NCBI RefSeq assembly: GCF_001039355.2
Contig: NW_019775612.1
Span: 181,752 to 245,751 of the forward strand
From: Lingula anatina
Taxonomy: Eukaryota > Brachiopoda > Lingulata > Lingulida > Lingulidae
DNA length: 64,000 nucleotides
Direction of reading: 5' to 3'
In this document: piece by piece, positions 38,144-51,201 of the stretch
Layout: each line of letters begins with the position of its first letter
Numbering within the stretch: position 1 is the first letter of the stretch
The notes under the pieces: model-generated
Database searches by the model: none
What the model saw: the letters and a program-made list of their open reading frames with translations, nothing else
What the model was told of the DNA's origin: nothing
Made by a program: the position numbers and the translations under genes

Positions 38144-39855
38144 ACCTAAATGGTCACCTCTTCACCCTAAAAGCAACTTTTCTATTTTGTTCTCACCTTT
38201 CTGGATGCTTTCCTCTTAATCTTTTTTGACAACTTTTTCTCCTCTCTGTTCTCCATGTCCTTGACCTTGTAAATTCTGACCAACCAGTGCTCAGTGGTGT
38301 ACGCCTCTTCCACATAACGAAGATCGAAATTTTTGTTGCCAATTTCCACATTTCGTGTCCTATCAAAACCAGGTGGCGTTCTGAAATCCAACTGGAATAA
38401 AAAAAAATTTAATTCCCTTGAAGGTAATTTGTATATAAAAGTTATACCTTGCAACTGAAAATATATAGTAAAACTATAACTTAATTCAAAAACCATGCCA
38501 AACCATACTTAAATTACTTCTTAGTTATATTTTGGAACTGAAAATATTTGCAATCAATTGTTTTTAAAGCTACGTGCCTCAGCTATGACGTAATTGTACT
38601 TTGAAACCAAAGTCAGCTATCAAAATTCTATATCTTTAAAAAAATAAAGAAAGAGAGAAAGTCGGTGTAAATGACCCACCTGTAGCTGCCCAAATCTGTA
38701 GTAACATAACTTGTACATGAGACAATTGAGCAAAGTTTTAGAACCTCCTGCGTCCACTCTGAACTCCCCCTGAGGGGTGAAATAGTCAGATTCCTGAAAT
38801 CAAAATCAAAAAACTGTAATACCAAGAGTTATACTCTAGTTTAAGTTGTTCTCAGCTAAATAACCAAGCCCTTTATTCTATTTTGACACTGTTGAAGTCT
38901 GTAGTAGTCTATTTAAATGGCCAATTTTTCACAATGACAATTGACAATTCTATGTGCTAGTATATTTTCGCTCCCATCCCCAAAAAAATAAAGTAGCAGA
39001 AAAAAGTACCAGGCAACATACTTTGATCTCTTGTTTTTACCATCAGTATACAAGAGACATGAGACTTAATATTTCTCCTAAAATGAGGTCATTACACAAA
39101 AGTGGAGAACATTTGAATCATGTCAGCGAGGCACACAATGTGTGCATAACATAACTGTCTTACATCACTTTTCAGTCACTGTGATTTCTTTCCAAAATGG
39201 AGGTTGCTATAATACACAGCACAGAAAACAATGGGGCAGGCCATAATCACGCAAATATTACACAAAATGTGCGCGTTGCTGACATCTCAAATAGGGATGA
39301 GATATTTTGGCTCTCATAACGTTGGAAATCTGCCACTAGTGGGAAAAATCTCAGAACTGTTTGTAAGCACCAACACCACCTAAAAATCCATAGAGAGTCA
39401 TGACAATCTCATCCCAGCTCAAATATCCACTTTTTTTAAACTGAAAAATGAGTTTTGTACCCCCAGACTTCTCACTCACCCTGATATCCTTGGGGTGCTC
39501 CCCCTCCGCTATCCTCACCATCCACAGAAACTTGTTGATGTCGTCTCCGGAGTAACCAATCACACCACCAAATATCACCAGGACGTAATCCACATCCAAG
39601 GTCCGCATTATCTCATATGCTGCACTCTCATTGGATGACATGGCTTTGCCCACCTGGAAGCAGCAAGATAGTCAATAATTGACTCCTGCTTTATTGAAGT
39701 CACAGTTCTACACATATACACATGCATATATGTATGTATATATGCACAAACATAAACAAGAAACACAAGCATAAATACACATCCACTCATACTACACTCA
39801 TTCACACATGGCCTCTCTCTCCACATATATACACATATGTACAAACATGAATGCA

Positions 39856-39891
<36 letters not shown>

Positions 39892-42800
39892 CACAGTTAT
39901 GAACATACAAACACATTTTCTTCATTTCCACACAGATGTACACACACCCACAGAGACACACAAACATATGCAAACACACACACACACACACACACAGTCT
40001 TACCAAAGCAATATGGCTATTGTTCCACGTATTATTGTCCACTAAGGTCGTCCTGTTCCCCATTCCTGCGATCTGGTACCCGTAATCCCACCAAGACATC
40101 ACTCGCGACTTTTCATGCGTGTTTTGGCGCAACCAGTAGTAGGCTTCTCGGAAGTCGTCTAAAATGTTGCGGGTACTGGAATAAAAAATAAGAGGATTAA
40201 TAAAGAGGTCTTTCAGACAGCAAATTATTCTCATATCAAATTAATGAGTGATAATTCTAACTAAAAATAACAAAAAAATATATATACATAATTAGACTTA
40301 GTGTTGTATAATTATTATCATCTGTAAAATTCACAAAATTTTACAACTACAATTTTATTGAAAAAATCAAGCCTCAAAAAATCTCCTTAAACTTAGTGCA
40401 GGGTACACCAATATCTGTTTTAATGAAACTTGAAGTTTCTTTTTTCTATCAGCTGAATGCAGACCCAGATGCTGAGACTGGCAGTGGAATTTCACATAAT
40501 TCAGTAACACTTTTGTAACAACCCATTATTTTAACCAATCTACACGAGATTTAAACATTCCTCATAAGAAGGCAGGGGTCCTTTCAAAACTGCAGATAAG
40601 AATTTCATCAGATGTTTATATTAATAAAAATAAATTTACAGTAGTATTTTTTTTTTCTTCAATCAACAGCTAACACTGAAATTGTTCACCTTTAATTATT
40701 TCAACGTATGTCTACAGCATCATCATCATATAGAAAGTAAACAATTTCAACACTGGCTGTTGACTGAAGAAAAAAATCCAAACTTTGCCGTAACACCACT
40801 CACCCATCCTGCCCATATGTGGCCAATACAATGCTGGGACTGGAATAGGCATTGCTAGTGACCCAGGTACAGTGGACAGCAAACAACATTAACATCATGA
40901 GGAAGGCGATGATTACAATACTCTTCACGTTTAACCCCACCGCCTCTTCCTTTTCTTTCTTCTTTGATTTTTCAATGGTTCGTTCTTCTCCCTTTTTCTT
41001 TGCTTTTGGTGCCTGGGTGGGTAAAAATAGATAACTGAAAATGATGTCATGATCATACTCCATAGACCTTAATCAAGAAAAACTCAAATGTTATCGCATT
41101 TCATACTTTTGTACTGTAAGGCAAATTATAAATTTTATGTCATAAAGGGAAAGGTAATGTTAACAAAAGAAAAAACACAATCTACAAATCCCCCTGCCAG
41201 TACTAATTTCTAATTTTTTACATCACAAGAGACATTCATCAAGGGTTGTGAGAGTTACTCGAAAAAACTAAATAATAAAACTTAGAAAAGAATAAAAGGG
41301 TTTCATGTTCGTAATTCTGTGAAGAATTCTGGATATGGTATACGTTGGTTAGGAAAAGTGTTAAAATTTTCAGGAAAATATTTCTGCCATACAAAGCCTT
41401 CACTCTCACAGTGTTGGGGTGCTTCACTACCTTGTCATACAACTTGTCATTTTTCTCCTCCTTCTGTTCCTCCTCTTCCTTCTCCTTCTCTTCCTTGGTC
41501 TGCTCATCCTTCAGATAGATTTCAAACGTCTTCGATAGCGCTATGGACGCCAGGACACACACCACTGGGGTCAAGGTCAGCATAAGACGTACCATGACAC
41601 CAGCAAAATACGACGCACTTACAGCATACAGAATAACTGGGGAAAAAATAAGCAAACCAATGTTATGATCTGAAAGACCGGTTAATCAGTTTGGCAATTT
41701 CTTTACACAGTGAGAAAAGTTTTCTGAACATAGCCATTAAATCCTTGGTATCTACTTCGATTAAAAATCTGACATTATTTTCTCTTCAATCTTGAGAAAT
41801 ATTTGTCTTCTCTAAATTCTTTCACTCTAAATGATATTACACAAAAATTCAAGTCTGAGTTACAGTATTATAATCTTTATTAAATCTTGAACTTAGTAAT
41901 ACTTGAAAGCATTATGATTAATTAAATTTTTTATTTCAAATTGTGTATCATCCAAGATGCATCTACATAATTAATAAGTTCGTAACACTTTAAAATAAAA
42001 ACATAACCATGCCCCCACTTACTGAAAACCCTCTCATCGTTAATCTCCTTGATAACGAACCAGACGCCTGCAGGGAAGACTGCAATCAGGACATGGAGGT
42101 CAAAGAAGAACGAGACCCAGGTGGTGGGCTGATGCTCCGACACCGAGGCAATAATGGGAATGTGGATCTTGGCATAACCAGTGTCCCAAAGGGAGTAGAA
42201 ACGTCCGCTCCACGGAGCAATGTAACCTAGTAAGAGGAACATGGATGAGTGAAAATACAATTCTGTTGTGAAAACAAAACCTATTTACAGAAAGTTTTTT
42301 TTTTTCAGGAATTCAATTCAATGTGGTTAATAATTTGAAAAGTTTCAATGAAGTATTTTAAACAAATAATCTCCAAAATTATCAAAGGAAAGTTTCAACT
42401 TTAAATGTGCACCAAGTATCTACACATCTTGGCTTTCTTCATCCCAAATGTACCTATAAATTATTACACAGGCACCAAGTCCTGATTTCATGAACCTTTA
42501 GATGCAGACTAAAATCGGGGCATAAGTCTGCTCAGCATAAGTCTGCTGTGCTATATTTCATGCACCATTTGGGCTGAACCTGCTGCTTTGCTTTTCAAAA
42601 GATATTCTGTTATAAGACATATCTGATCACAGATGGGCTTACCTAGCCATGTTAAGCCTATCACTGCCAGGAATACAAGACCAGCTGCCCCAGCTAATGC
42701 TAATAGGAAGAAGTTCCGGAACTGTGTCTTTGTCATGTATGTCTGTATATATTGCAAAGCGGCATAGGCTTGGAGGAGGGCAAACACACCTGGAAAATCC

Positions 42801-45800
42801 CAAAAATATCCATATAATAAAAAGTGAGGCTCACAATATACATATATTACATAATTTATTGCCTAAAATCACTTCCAAATTTTGCTTTTTGTTTCCAACA
42901 ACCTACATCTGAATTATATGTAATGGGACAAGTACTGTGTCCTAACTTATAAAACAGTAAAATCCTAAAACTGCCACCTAATTCCTATCTAGAGGATCAA
43001 GAAAATGTCCTCTGAAAGGAGAAAATATTAATACCATAATGGAAAAAGAAAGTTTTGATACAATCTGTTCATTTTTCACAAATTTACCACTTCTTTGATA
43101 TAAAGTCAATTATTTATTATTGTAACAACAGCAAAAAATGTGTCTGAGCAGCCCTTTGGTAATTATCCAAAATGTAGTACGAACCTGCTGCTGCCATGTG
43201 TTCACTGGTTCTGATTGGCTGAAAACCAACAAAGGGAATCTGCATGGACAGCACAAGACCCACAATGTAGAATGTTGTGTACGCTGAAAAAAAATATAAA
43301 AAACATTTTACTTAGCAATTGAAATGCTAACACTGAAATAAAACTTTGTAATACCCCTTCTCATTTGAGACCGAATGTCACAAGTCTTGAAAGAGTAATA
43401 ATTGTTGGCTTGAAATGTTTACCAGTAAGTAAAACAATATTAAAAACACTTTTTAGAAACAATTTACATTTCTAATCATCTTAACACTGGGCTAAAACTC
43501 ATGTGGAGTGCAATGTACAAAAAATAAACTTTACTTGATAACGTTCGACTTGGCAATAATTGGTCTATTTCCTCTCCAAATTGACCCTGCTGTGAATTAA
43601 TCTCTATATAATTATTACTATAAGAAACAGCAACTACATCACTGTTTAATACCACCAGACACAGACTTACCTACATATATTCTCCGAGAAAACCTTCCCA
43701 TGAGTATGAGAACAAAAACATGAAGTGGTACAAGGTTGATGATAAACACATAGCCTCCCCAGGCTGACACCTACAACAACAAACAAAATAATTGTCCAAA
43801 AAATTTTGTTCTCAGTTCTGGACCAAAAATATGAATCTGGAGATTTTAATTTCAAAAGTGCACTAAAACATTCATGTAAAACCCACAGAGTATCATAGAT
43901 CATCACATCAAAAAGTATAGCTTTTTCATATTAAGAGTTCTACCTAAGACTGAGTTCCCATACATAGACTGATCCAAATATCTGTGGGAATGGTCTCTAA
44001 GACTTACCATATAAAAGTAAGCTAAAGATGACAACATTGACCAATATACTGTGCCCGTCTTCACAGATTTTATCTGAAAAAAAAGTTTTATAATTTAAAA
44101 GTTACTCATTAATTTCAAACATCATAACTTATGAAATTGAGTATTTAATCTTTAAAATATGTGACTGCATCAATTCTAGCAACTCACAAGAACAGTTGTT
44201 ATCATGAGCCGAACTTTGCTATTCACTTAAAGGTCACCTCTTCAGGTACCATTAATACTTTTCTGAATCTATTATTCATAAAATTTGTTAAAATTTAGCA
44301 AGAAACTGAAGTAAAGATTTCACAAAATTCATCACTTTGAAAATGAAAGCAATATTTAAAACAATACTGAACATTACCACAGTTAGTCAAACAGGTCAAA
44401 ATCAATGGATAAGTAACTGTCATTAATAACCTGGCAGGAAAACAATAAAATAATGCCCATAAAATCAATTATTTAGACTAAAATCCCATGGTGATTATCC
44501 AAACATCTAAACAGCATTAAGCTTTTAACATTAAGAATTAATGGGTAAATGGGTAGAAAGGGTGGAAGGGAATAAAAAGTGACGTGAACAATATGGAATT
44601 AGTGTGAAATGAGTTGGAAGAGAGGTGGTGGTGGTGGTGGTTTGGGGGAGGGGGGAGGGGGAGGAACTGGCCGACTTACCCATAGGTAATATGTAAACAT
44701 GAGTGCAAATATGGCAATTCCTTCATTGTCATAGCTCCCAGCCACAGATCTACTGATATAACCAGGTACTGAAAAATTTCAACATGACAAATTATAATAA
44801 CACATATTAACCATTTTATCTGAAAGTACCTAAATACTTATTAAATCATATTTTGTAAAAATGTTAACGATCATCCCTTAAATAACAAGTTTGCTTGGAA
44901 TGCTTTTACAACTGCTCTAAATTTTCATTAGTTTAATATTGTAATTTTAATTAATTTTTTAATATATTAATATATTAATTCTTTTATCTGTACTGACAGA
45001 CAGGCCAGCTATCTTTCCACTCTAGATTAAAAATGTTTGTTTGAAATGCATAACTTATACTCTTACTATTTTTTAATTATTTAGATGTTGTAATTCTATC
45101 TCCTGTACTGACAGACAGGCCAGCTATCTTTCCACTCTAGATTAAAAATGTTTGTTTGAAATGCATAACTTATACTCTTACTATTTTTTAATTATTTAGA
45201 TGTTGTAATTCTATCTCCTGTACTGATGGACAGGCCAACTATACTTCCCCTCTACATCACAAAATTAATGCTTGTTTGGAATGCACTACATATGCTCTTA
45301 TTATTTCTAATTATTTAAATGTTGTAATTCTATCTCCTGTACTGACAGACAGGCCAGTCACCCTCCCCCTACCTATAGCTATGAAGCAGGCAGCAAACAG
45401 CCCTGCTCCTGCACTCCACAATTCCTTGGTGAGAAGATAAGTGGCTATGGCAGTCAACCCACTGGAATATAAATATAAATATATAAATATAAATATAAAA
45501 CAAAGTTAAATTAATATTCATATCTTTTTAAACTGCCATGCTGCATGCAATATAACAGCTATTGTGGCATTTGTATCCTTCAAAATATTTTTGTAAATCA
45601 GACTTATAATAAATTCTGCTACACAACCCGAGACGAGAATAATGTACACATTTAATCTCATTAATCATTGTATCATATCATGTATTAGAACCTGTTATAT
45701 TAATATCTTTTTCACTGTTATTACCTGGCAAATGTGACATTTTGATGTCATTCTTCTTCTTTTTCTTATTATTATTATTATCACTACTATTATAACTATT

Positions 45801-48670
45801 ACTACTCTTACTAGCTACTACTACTATTTTGAACATTGTTATCTACTCATGGTGTCTTTACCAGTGACATAGTGATGCAGTTAAGTCAACTTCAAGCCTA
45901 AGTTAGCTCCAATGTGAACACATCCTTACCTGAACATGGGAGCTAAAAACACACAGATATCTCTGATGTGAATAGGGATATTCAGGAGATTGAGCAGCCA
46001 GTGGATTGTACCAGAGGTGACCATGAGGCCAGGGTACACCTGAAACCAAAATTAACTAGGTTAAATATTATAATTATGAAAATGTGAAATTAATAGGGCA
46101 GAGCTAAACCCTGAAGTTGATATATTCCTCCGGGAGTGTCTCGATAGTCCGAAGGTTCATTGGTCTGAAAAATGGTCACGTTTTTATCATCTTTTCTTAA
46201 TTAAGGATTCATTGGTCCGTAGGTTCTATAGCGAACATTCAGACCAATAAACCTTCAGACTATTGAACCTTCTGACTTTTGCAACAGCCCCATTCCTCCA
46301 CCTGTACTGACTGTCTCTGCTCTAGACTATGTGTCTTTCAAACATCAGTGTATGTATGTCACAACTTTATTATCATCATTATTATTTTGAAAATTAAAAG
46401 GGCCAGATCAACCATTAATTTTCATTATGATACAGTTCTGATATATAAATCAAGCCACGTACGCCCTGACACTCGCTTCATGTGGTTTGTTATAAAAAAT
46501 TGTATGGCCCACATGATTCACATATGTAGATGTAACCAACACATTTCAAATGTGATGTATACAGAGAGGATTCACCCTAAAAGCTAGACTCATGTTAGTT
46601 TTTTTCTCCATATGCCTAGTGAGCAACGAGTAAATTAAGAACTTTTTAGATGAGATTTTTTTTCAACAATTTTTCAAAATTTTAAACAGTGTATCATGTA
46701 TATCATTATTCTAAAAATACTAAATTAACAGAGTGGCAAACACAAGTTCTCATCTTCATACATATTCCTTTACATTTAAAGATAATATTCTGACCAGTAC
46801 GTACCGTTCCACCAACAATCCTGCCCAGTGGATACCAAGCTGTGTCATCAAACCAGTTGAGAAAGTTATAGAAGCCATGGGTGACCATGTAGTGTGTGGC
46901 TCGGTAGTTAAACCTATGAGCACAACAAAAATATGACAATTACTAGCACACCATATATTGGAGCAACATGTATTTACGGCCCTCCCCCCCCCTTAACACC
47001 ACCACTACTACAACCAACACAGAGCATCTGAATATACAAGTGCTGATTTAAATATATGAAAAGTAATGCTACTTCATATCAGAAAGTGTATGGAAGTGAA
47101 TTTTTGAAAATGATAAATCTTTAAAAAGTAAATTCTAAATAAAGCAATTAAAAAAATAAAATCATATTTTTTAATTCAATAAATTGAAAAAAAAAATGAT
47201 TGACATGATTAATAACAGCAGTTTAAAGAAGTCAGAATTTCCCCACCCCTACTCCCCATACATCAGCACTAGCAAGTCAACATCCAATGTAAAAAATTAT
47301 ATTCATCTGGAGCATTTGCCCACATACTGATGACATAAAAATATTATCATGATAATTGAAGCGAGCACATAATGCATTACCTTAATGCTACAATTTTGCT
47401 GGTACCTGCATAACAATATATAGCCAAATTGAATGTATTAATTTTATTTGAAGTTGACAGAAATCCAGGATTTTAAGATTTAGCATAATATTAATGTATA
47501 ATAGAATTTACAGGGATTATAAAAATAAAAAGAAGATTGCCTTTTTTAATAAGTTTTTAATTCCATGCATTTTTTTATTATTATTCATTTTTGGCCTCAG
47601 GTGTTAGAATATTATAAAATAACTGTATGTTTATCAGGATGCAGACACCAACCAGACAATACTAGCGTCTTCTTTTTTTTCTGGTAATAGCTTTAAAGAC
47701 TTATTAAGTCCAAAATTACCCTCCAGCTAAAAAGGCCTTGCTCTTTCTTTTAGAATTTCATTGATTATACACTATCATACAAGCACAATTTGCTTTTACT
47801 TCAGTGACATCTTATGTGACTCAAGCCTAAGTACTAAACACATATAAATGTAAAAGTAGAAGTAGTGTCCTATAGACATATCCAGGACTTTTCCACTCAT
47901 TCAGGGTTTTCACCATGGACTTAGATCACTAAAAAACTAATAAAAGAAAAGAATAAAGCATTTTTAACTGGAGGGTATTTTAGGACTTGAAAAGTTTTTT
48001 AAGCACTAACCAGAGAGAAGAAGTGATTATTATATTGTCTGGAGAAGACCTCACCAAAAGATAAAAATTTATGTTTGGTAGAAGCAATTACTAAACCAAT
48101 TAGTTCTGTCAAAATTTTTTGAATGATTGAATATTGTGCAGAGTAAGTAGAAACAAGAGAGGAAGGAGGAGACGTGGGTGCCATAGGTGCAATCACTCTC
48201 TGGTGACCTGATTGACTCAGATGTTGGGGCTAATTTGCAGTCACAGGTAAGGCTTTCCTTCCAACCCATGTGGACGTCCATTTACTATTTAGCCCTTAAC
48301 AAATGACACTTTCACAATGGCATTTACTCTGTCATCTTATAAAAAATTTAAACTGTTATATACGCTGAGTCCCCAGTCGACCCGACTTCAGCTTGAGTAC
48401 AAATGGTTTGTGCAATTCAATGCAACAATGCATTGGGGAAGTTGTTGTCGTAGACCCTAGTGGAAATCGAAGCGCATTGTACCCCCAAACAATGACTTAC
48501 CATGGATCAAACTCGTGAATGATGCTCTCAAAACGAATTACGGCAAAAAGCCTGGAGCTAAACCCTGCCAGGCATGCTAGAGATAAAATAAAGAAAGTCA
48601 GTAAACTGGTCCAACCACTCGGGTTTGTTAGCAGGTTCTTCACCTCAGGTTTCACGCCGGCATCCGCCAT
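37813..48670 (-). CDS. STT3B: STT3B, catalytic subunit of oligosaccharyltransferase
   Basis: STT3 is the multi-pass ER enzyme that moves the lipid-linked oligosaccharide to Asn in N-x-S/T. Seventeen exons join in frame: 48670-48501, 46913-46805, 46039-45930, 45461-45373, 44768-44680, 44073-44008, 43770-43671, 43283-43185, 42789-42643, 42226-42023, 41636-41410, 41012-40804, 40175-40004, 39653-39480, 38793-38680, 38391-38197 and 37908-37813 (TAA), 789 residues. Catalytic and substrate motifs are intact: EFDPW (D55), GSYDNEG (D173-E175), SVSEHQPT (354-361) and WWDYG (568-572). NRT, NNT and NNS sequons follow the WWDYG motif, as in the family. The segment [38 protein letters not shown] and the lysine-rich tail match STT3B rather than STT3A, so this copy is expected to favour post-translational glycosylation. 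A charged KEKEEEE loop lies at about 445-470. The donor after 41410 (GTGAGA) was chosen over GTAGTG 33 nt earlier; both keep the frame. Confidence 0.95.
38105..38138. repeat. (CT)n microsatellite
   Basis: About 32 bases of CT in the last STT3B intron. Confidence 0.9.
39292..39352 (-). mobile_element. Short, truncated relative of the 6-bp-TSD MITE
   Basis: AGGGATGAGAT at 39293 is followed by GGCTCTCATAACGTTGGAAA and TCTGCC, the reverse complement of the GGCAGATTTCCAAC...GAGCC block inside the copy at 35053, then by AAAAATCTCA without the terminal TCCCTG. It lies in an STT3B intron. Confidence 0.6.
39857..39998. repeat. Two (CA)n tracts beside an STT3B donor
   Basis: CA runs at about 39858-39889 and 39973-39996, with CA-rich sequence between. 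On the transcribed strand the GT-rich tract begins about five bases past the GTAAG donor at 40003. Long frames here (VCVCVC) are artefacts. Confidence 0.9.
44988..45365. repeat. Intronic minisatellite, 115-119 bp unit, three and a bit copies
   Basis: CTGTACTGACAGACAGGCC (or the variant CTGATGGACAGGCC) begins units at 44988, 45103, 45218 and 45337. The first two units are nearly identical. On the transcribed strand the array starts within ten bases of the donor of the STT3B exon 45461-45373. Confidence 0.9.
46143..46264. repeat. Inverted-repeat element, about 27-bp arms
   Basis: GAAGGTTCATTGGTCTGAA (46151-46169, extended to 46143) is mirrored by TTCAGACCAATAAACCTTC (46238-46256, extended to 46264). 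Related GGATTCATTGGTCCGTAGG lies between. Probably a small MITE or foldback in an STT3B intron; no target duplication was identified. Confidence 0.7.
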
Positions 48671-48960
48671 CTTGCTTGCCCACGTTGCGTGGACCAATCA
48701 AATCTTTCTAAATTGGAGCGTGTGAAACAGGCTGCTAGATTCATGTGGTCCTGTTTGATTTGTGCACAAACAGCGAGCTTATGTTGGTCTTCATAATTAA
48801 TGCTCATTTGGGTCTTTGTATAGTTTCTTGACAAAAAATGTTATGTTCTTCACTATTCTCTTGGCAATGGATATATTTTTTTTTACAAATCAACCGGTAA
48901 GAAACTTTTAAGTATTAAAATATTATAGAAATTGGCTCTGATTTTAGTGCATTAAATTAA

Positions 48961-49152
48961 CGTACATCATCGTCATCATCATCTAGAGCCTATAGTGTTC
49001 CACTGTTGGACAAAGGCCTCAGCATGCTTTTTCCATTGTTTCTTATCCTGAGCCTCGGATTTCCAGTTTGGCCAAGGTTTCTTCTTCCAAGACTTCCAGT
49101 AGTCATATCTAATTCATCCCTCCATCGTTTGACCGGCCTTCCTCTTTTTCTT
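48961..49152 (-). mobile_element. 3' fragment of an RTE-like LINE
   Basis: On the minus strand one frame reads GRPVKRWRDEL and, after a frame slip, another reads AQDKKQWKKHAEAFVQQWNT followed by a stop and GATGATGATGACGATG. This matches the usual end of RTE-clade reverse transcriptase proteins (GRP-x-x-RW-x-D, then W-x(7-9)-E-A-x-VQQW) with a short (GATGAT)n tail. It is truncated and frameshifted, so inactive. Confidence 0.75.
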
Positions 49153-49654
49153 TGTCCATACAATTAACGTACTGTACTGCCAAAATGAACACTCAAACTT
49201 CAGTGATACTTAGATGAAGTTCTTGATCATTTCTTTGTCAAAATAACATAAAATTATGGAGATTTCAAAAAGGGGTTAGCCCGGTTAGGTATTAATAATT
49301 TGTATGTTTTAATTTGTAGGCCTCACGTCTCTCTCAGGCGCGTGCGAGTAGGCCTACCTTGATCTACTAGTATTATAATTATTATTGTTGTTTGTTTGTT
49401 TGTATATTAAAGGACACTTGTTAAATTTATATTATTTACGTTTTTGAAATATGGCAATTAATATTATATTCCAATACAACTGATACAATCGGCGGGATTG
49501 CCTCGTGGGTATTGTCACACAATGCTGCTCTCACACCTAACACAATTTAAGCCTTCCACCTCCTTGTCTCCCTACACCGAGGAGGAGAGAGGGGCACCTG
49601 TCAGTAGAACTGTCGCTGCTAACAATATACTGTATAACTGAATTAGCAGCTAGT

Positions 49655-49827
49655 AGGCCCGTAGCCCGGGGGGGGGGGGGGGGGGGTTCGAAAGAACCGC
49701 CCCTTTTGTCAGGAAAAGGTCCATTTTGGGTAAAATTTTATCTAGGTACACATAAGTTTTCTTGTAAAAGGTCCACTTTTTCAGAAAAAGACCCCCCCCC
49801 CCTTTTGAATTTGCTGGCTACGGGCCT
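49655..49827. mobile_element. Hairpin MITE with G- and C-runs
   Basis: The ends AGGCCCGTAGCC and GGCTACGGGCCT are perfect inverted repeats of 12 bp. Just inside lie a run of about 20 G and one of about 11 C. GCTAGT stands directly before the left end (49649-49654) and one base after the right end (49829-49834), a likely target duplication. Confidence 0.8.
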
Positions 49828-50932
49828 GGCTAGTAACATGGACCTGATCCTAAACCGTAACATCCTCATACAACATTACATAACCACTGCTCTTTATTAA
49901 CTGCCCTCCCCCTTCATTTTACAGAGAAAAATCACAATTTCGGTAGGCCTACATGCCTGGTATTACACATCCTGGGTTATTTAGAGGTACATAGTAACTC
50001 ATGTTTCTACTCTCAACATGCAGTTGACTGACGGTGGAGTAGCGGGTTCCCAGGGACCTCTGAACCTCAGGGTACCGGGATTCTCATCACGTTATAAGTA
50101 GCCTACGACAGCGTATTCCTGACTTGTAATTAAGACTGTCCGTGAAATGGAATTTTGAAATATAGACCTACACAACTAAGGTTAAGCAGGTGAAGCACTC
50201 TTGTTAAAATGCACCTTAAACTAAGTTAAAGCGAAGTATACTGAGCAAAACCTTAGGCAAAGGTAAATAAGATATAAAGAAAATATAATATAAAATATAA
50301 ATTCCAATTCCATTTTCTGGATCCGCTCTAAGGTTCTCACTATGTACAGCCCGTCAATAGCATCATCAGTGTCTTATTTCTTATGCAATGCGAGGGATTG
50401 TTAGTTTTGTTTATGGTTTACTTTGCAACATGAAACGTTTAAATAGTCTGTTTTCTAAACGCACAAAAAAGTCACCTGTTGAGGAAGGGTTGTGTCACAT
50501 TTTTTAGATTTCTTAATGCCCCTAAACTGTTTATCATTTTGAATGACAGAAAAAAGGCGCTTTTGTCTAGGCTGGTTCCCTAAGGTGAATAACGACTTCA
50601 CTTAGTCACAAAACGGTAAACAATCCGAAAATCTGAAGATCAGAGATAAGCTACGTAGACTCTTTAAAAAATACATTCACCTAAATGCCGTTATTAGCCC
50701 TCTCCTCTCTCTCTCTCTCATGATCAGGCACACATATAAACAAAAACACACGCACACAAACCTTTTTCAATTTTTTAATTTCACTTTTGTCGCAAACTGT
50801 CATGCTCGACTTTTCAGACTTTTAAACAAGTGAAATGAAAAATATAGAATTTAGGCTATATAGTTGTATAAGCATAATTTTTGATTGAAATCACCCTAAC
50901 TGCCCCCTGTATAAACATGTCAACCTAACATG

Positions 50933-51150
50933 CATGAAAAGGCATCAGACACTCGGTCAGGTAGCGTGATCTAATCCATTTTTGGTACGTGAAATTTTAC
51001 TGCTGCGGCATTAATCAGAGAATGTAGGGAATATTTTAAACGTTTTAAACAACATGAAAAATAATCAGTCACTTATTCATGTAGCGTGATCCGACACATC
51101 AGTATACGAAACTATACAGGTGCAGAGTTCATCAGAGAATGTAGGGCAAA
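50933..51150. repeat. Tandem duplication upstream of the TRIM-NHL start
   Basis: Blocks CATGAAAA...GTAGCGTGATC...ATCAGAGAATGTAGGG occur twice, with GTAGCGTGAT at 50961 and 51081, a 120-bp period. The second ends about 50 bases before ATG 51202, so the duplicated unit may carry core promoter or 5'UTR sequence. Confidence 0.8.
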
Positions 51151-51201
51151 TCTGCTAACTTGGCGACTAAGACTCAATCTGGCAACACATTTTATTACGT
51201 G

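Larger units (their letters stand above)
48671..51201. other. Intergenic region between STT3B and the TRIM-NHL gene
   Basis: The left edge should hold the STT3B promoter. It also holds the RTE-like fragment, the hairpin element at 49655-49827 and a 120-bp tandem duplication directly before the TRIM start. No other gene was recognised. Confidence 0.5.

Noticed and set aside
39608-40234. 208-codon minus frame spanning an STT3B exon
   Set aside because: Only 40175-40004 is exon; the rest is VCVCVC-type translation of the adjacent microsatellite intron.
51160-51201. Upstream extension of the TRIM-NHL frame by 14 codons
   Set aside because: That extension begins at TTG, not ATG; the first ATG is 51202 and the RING starts 16 residues later as usual.
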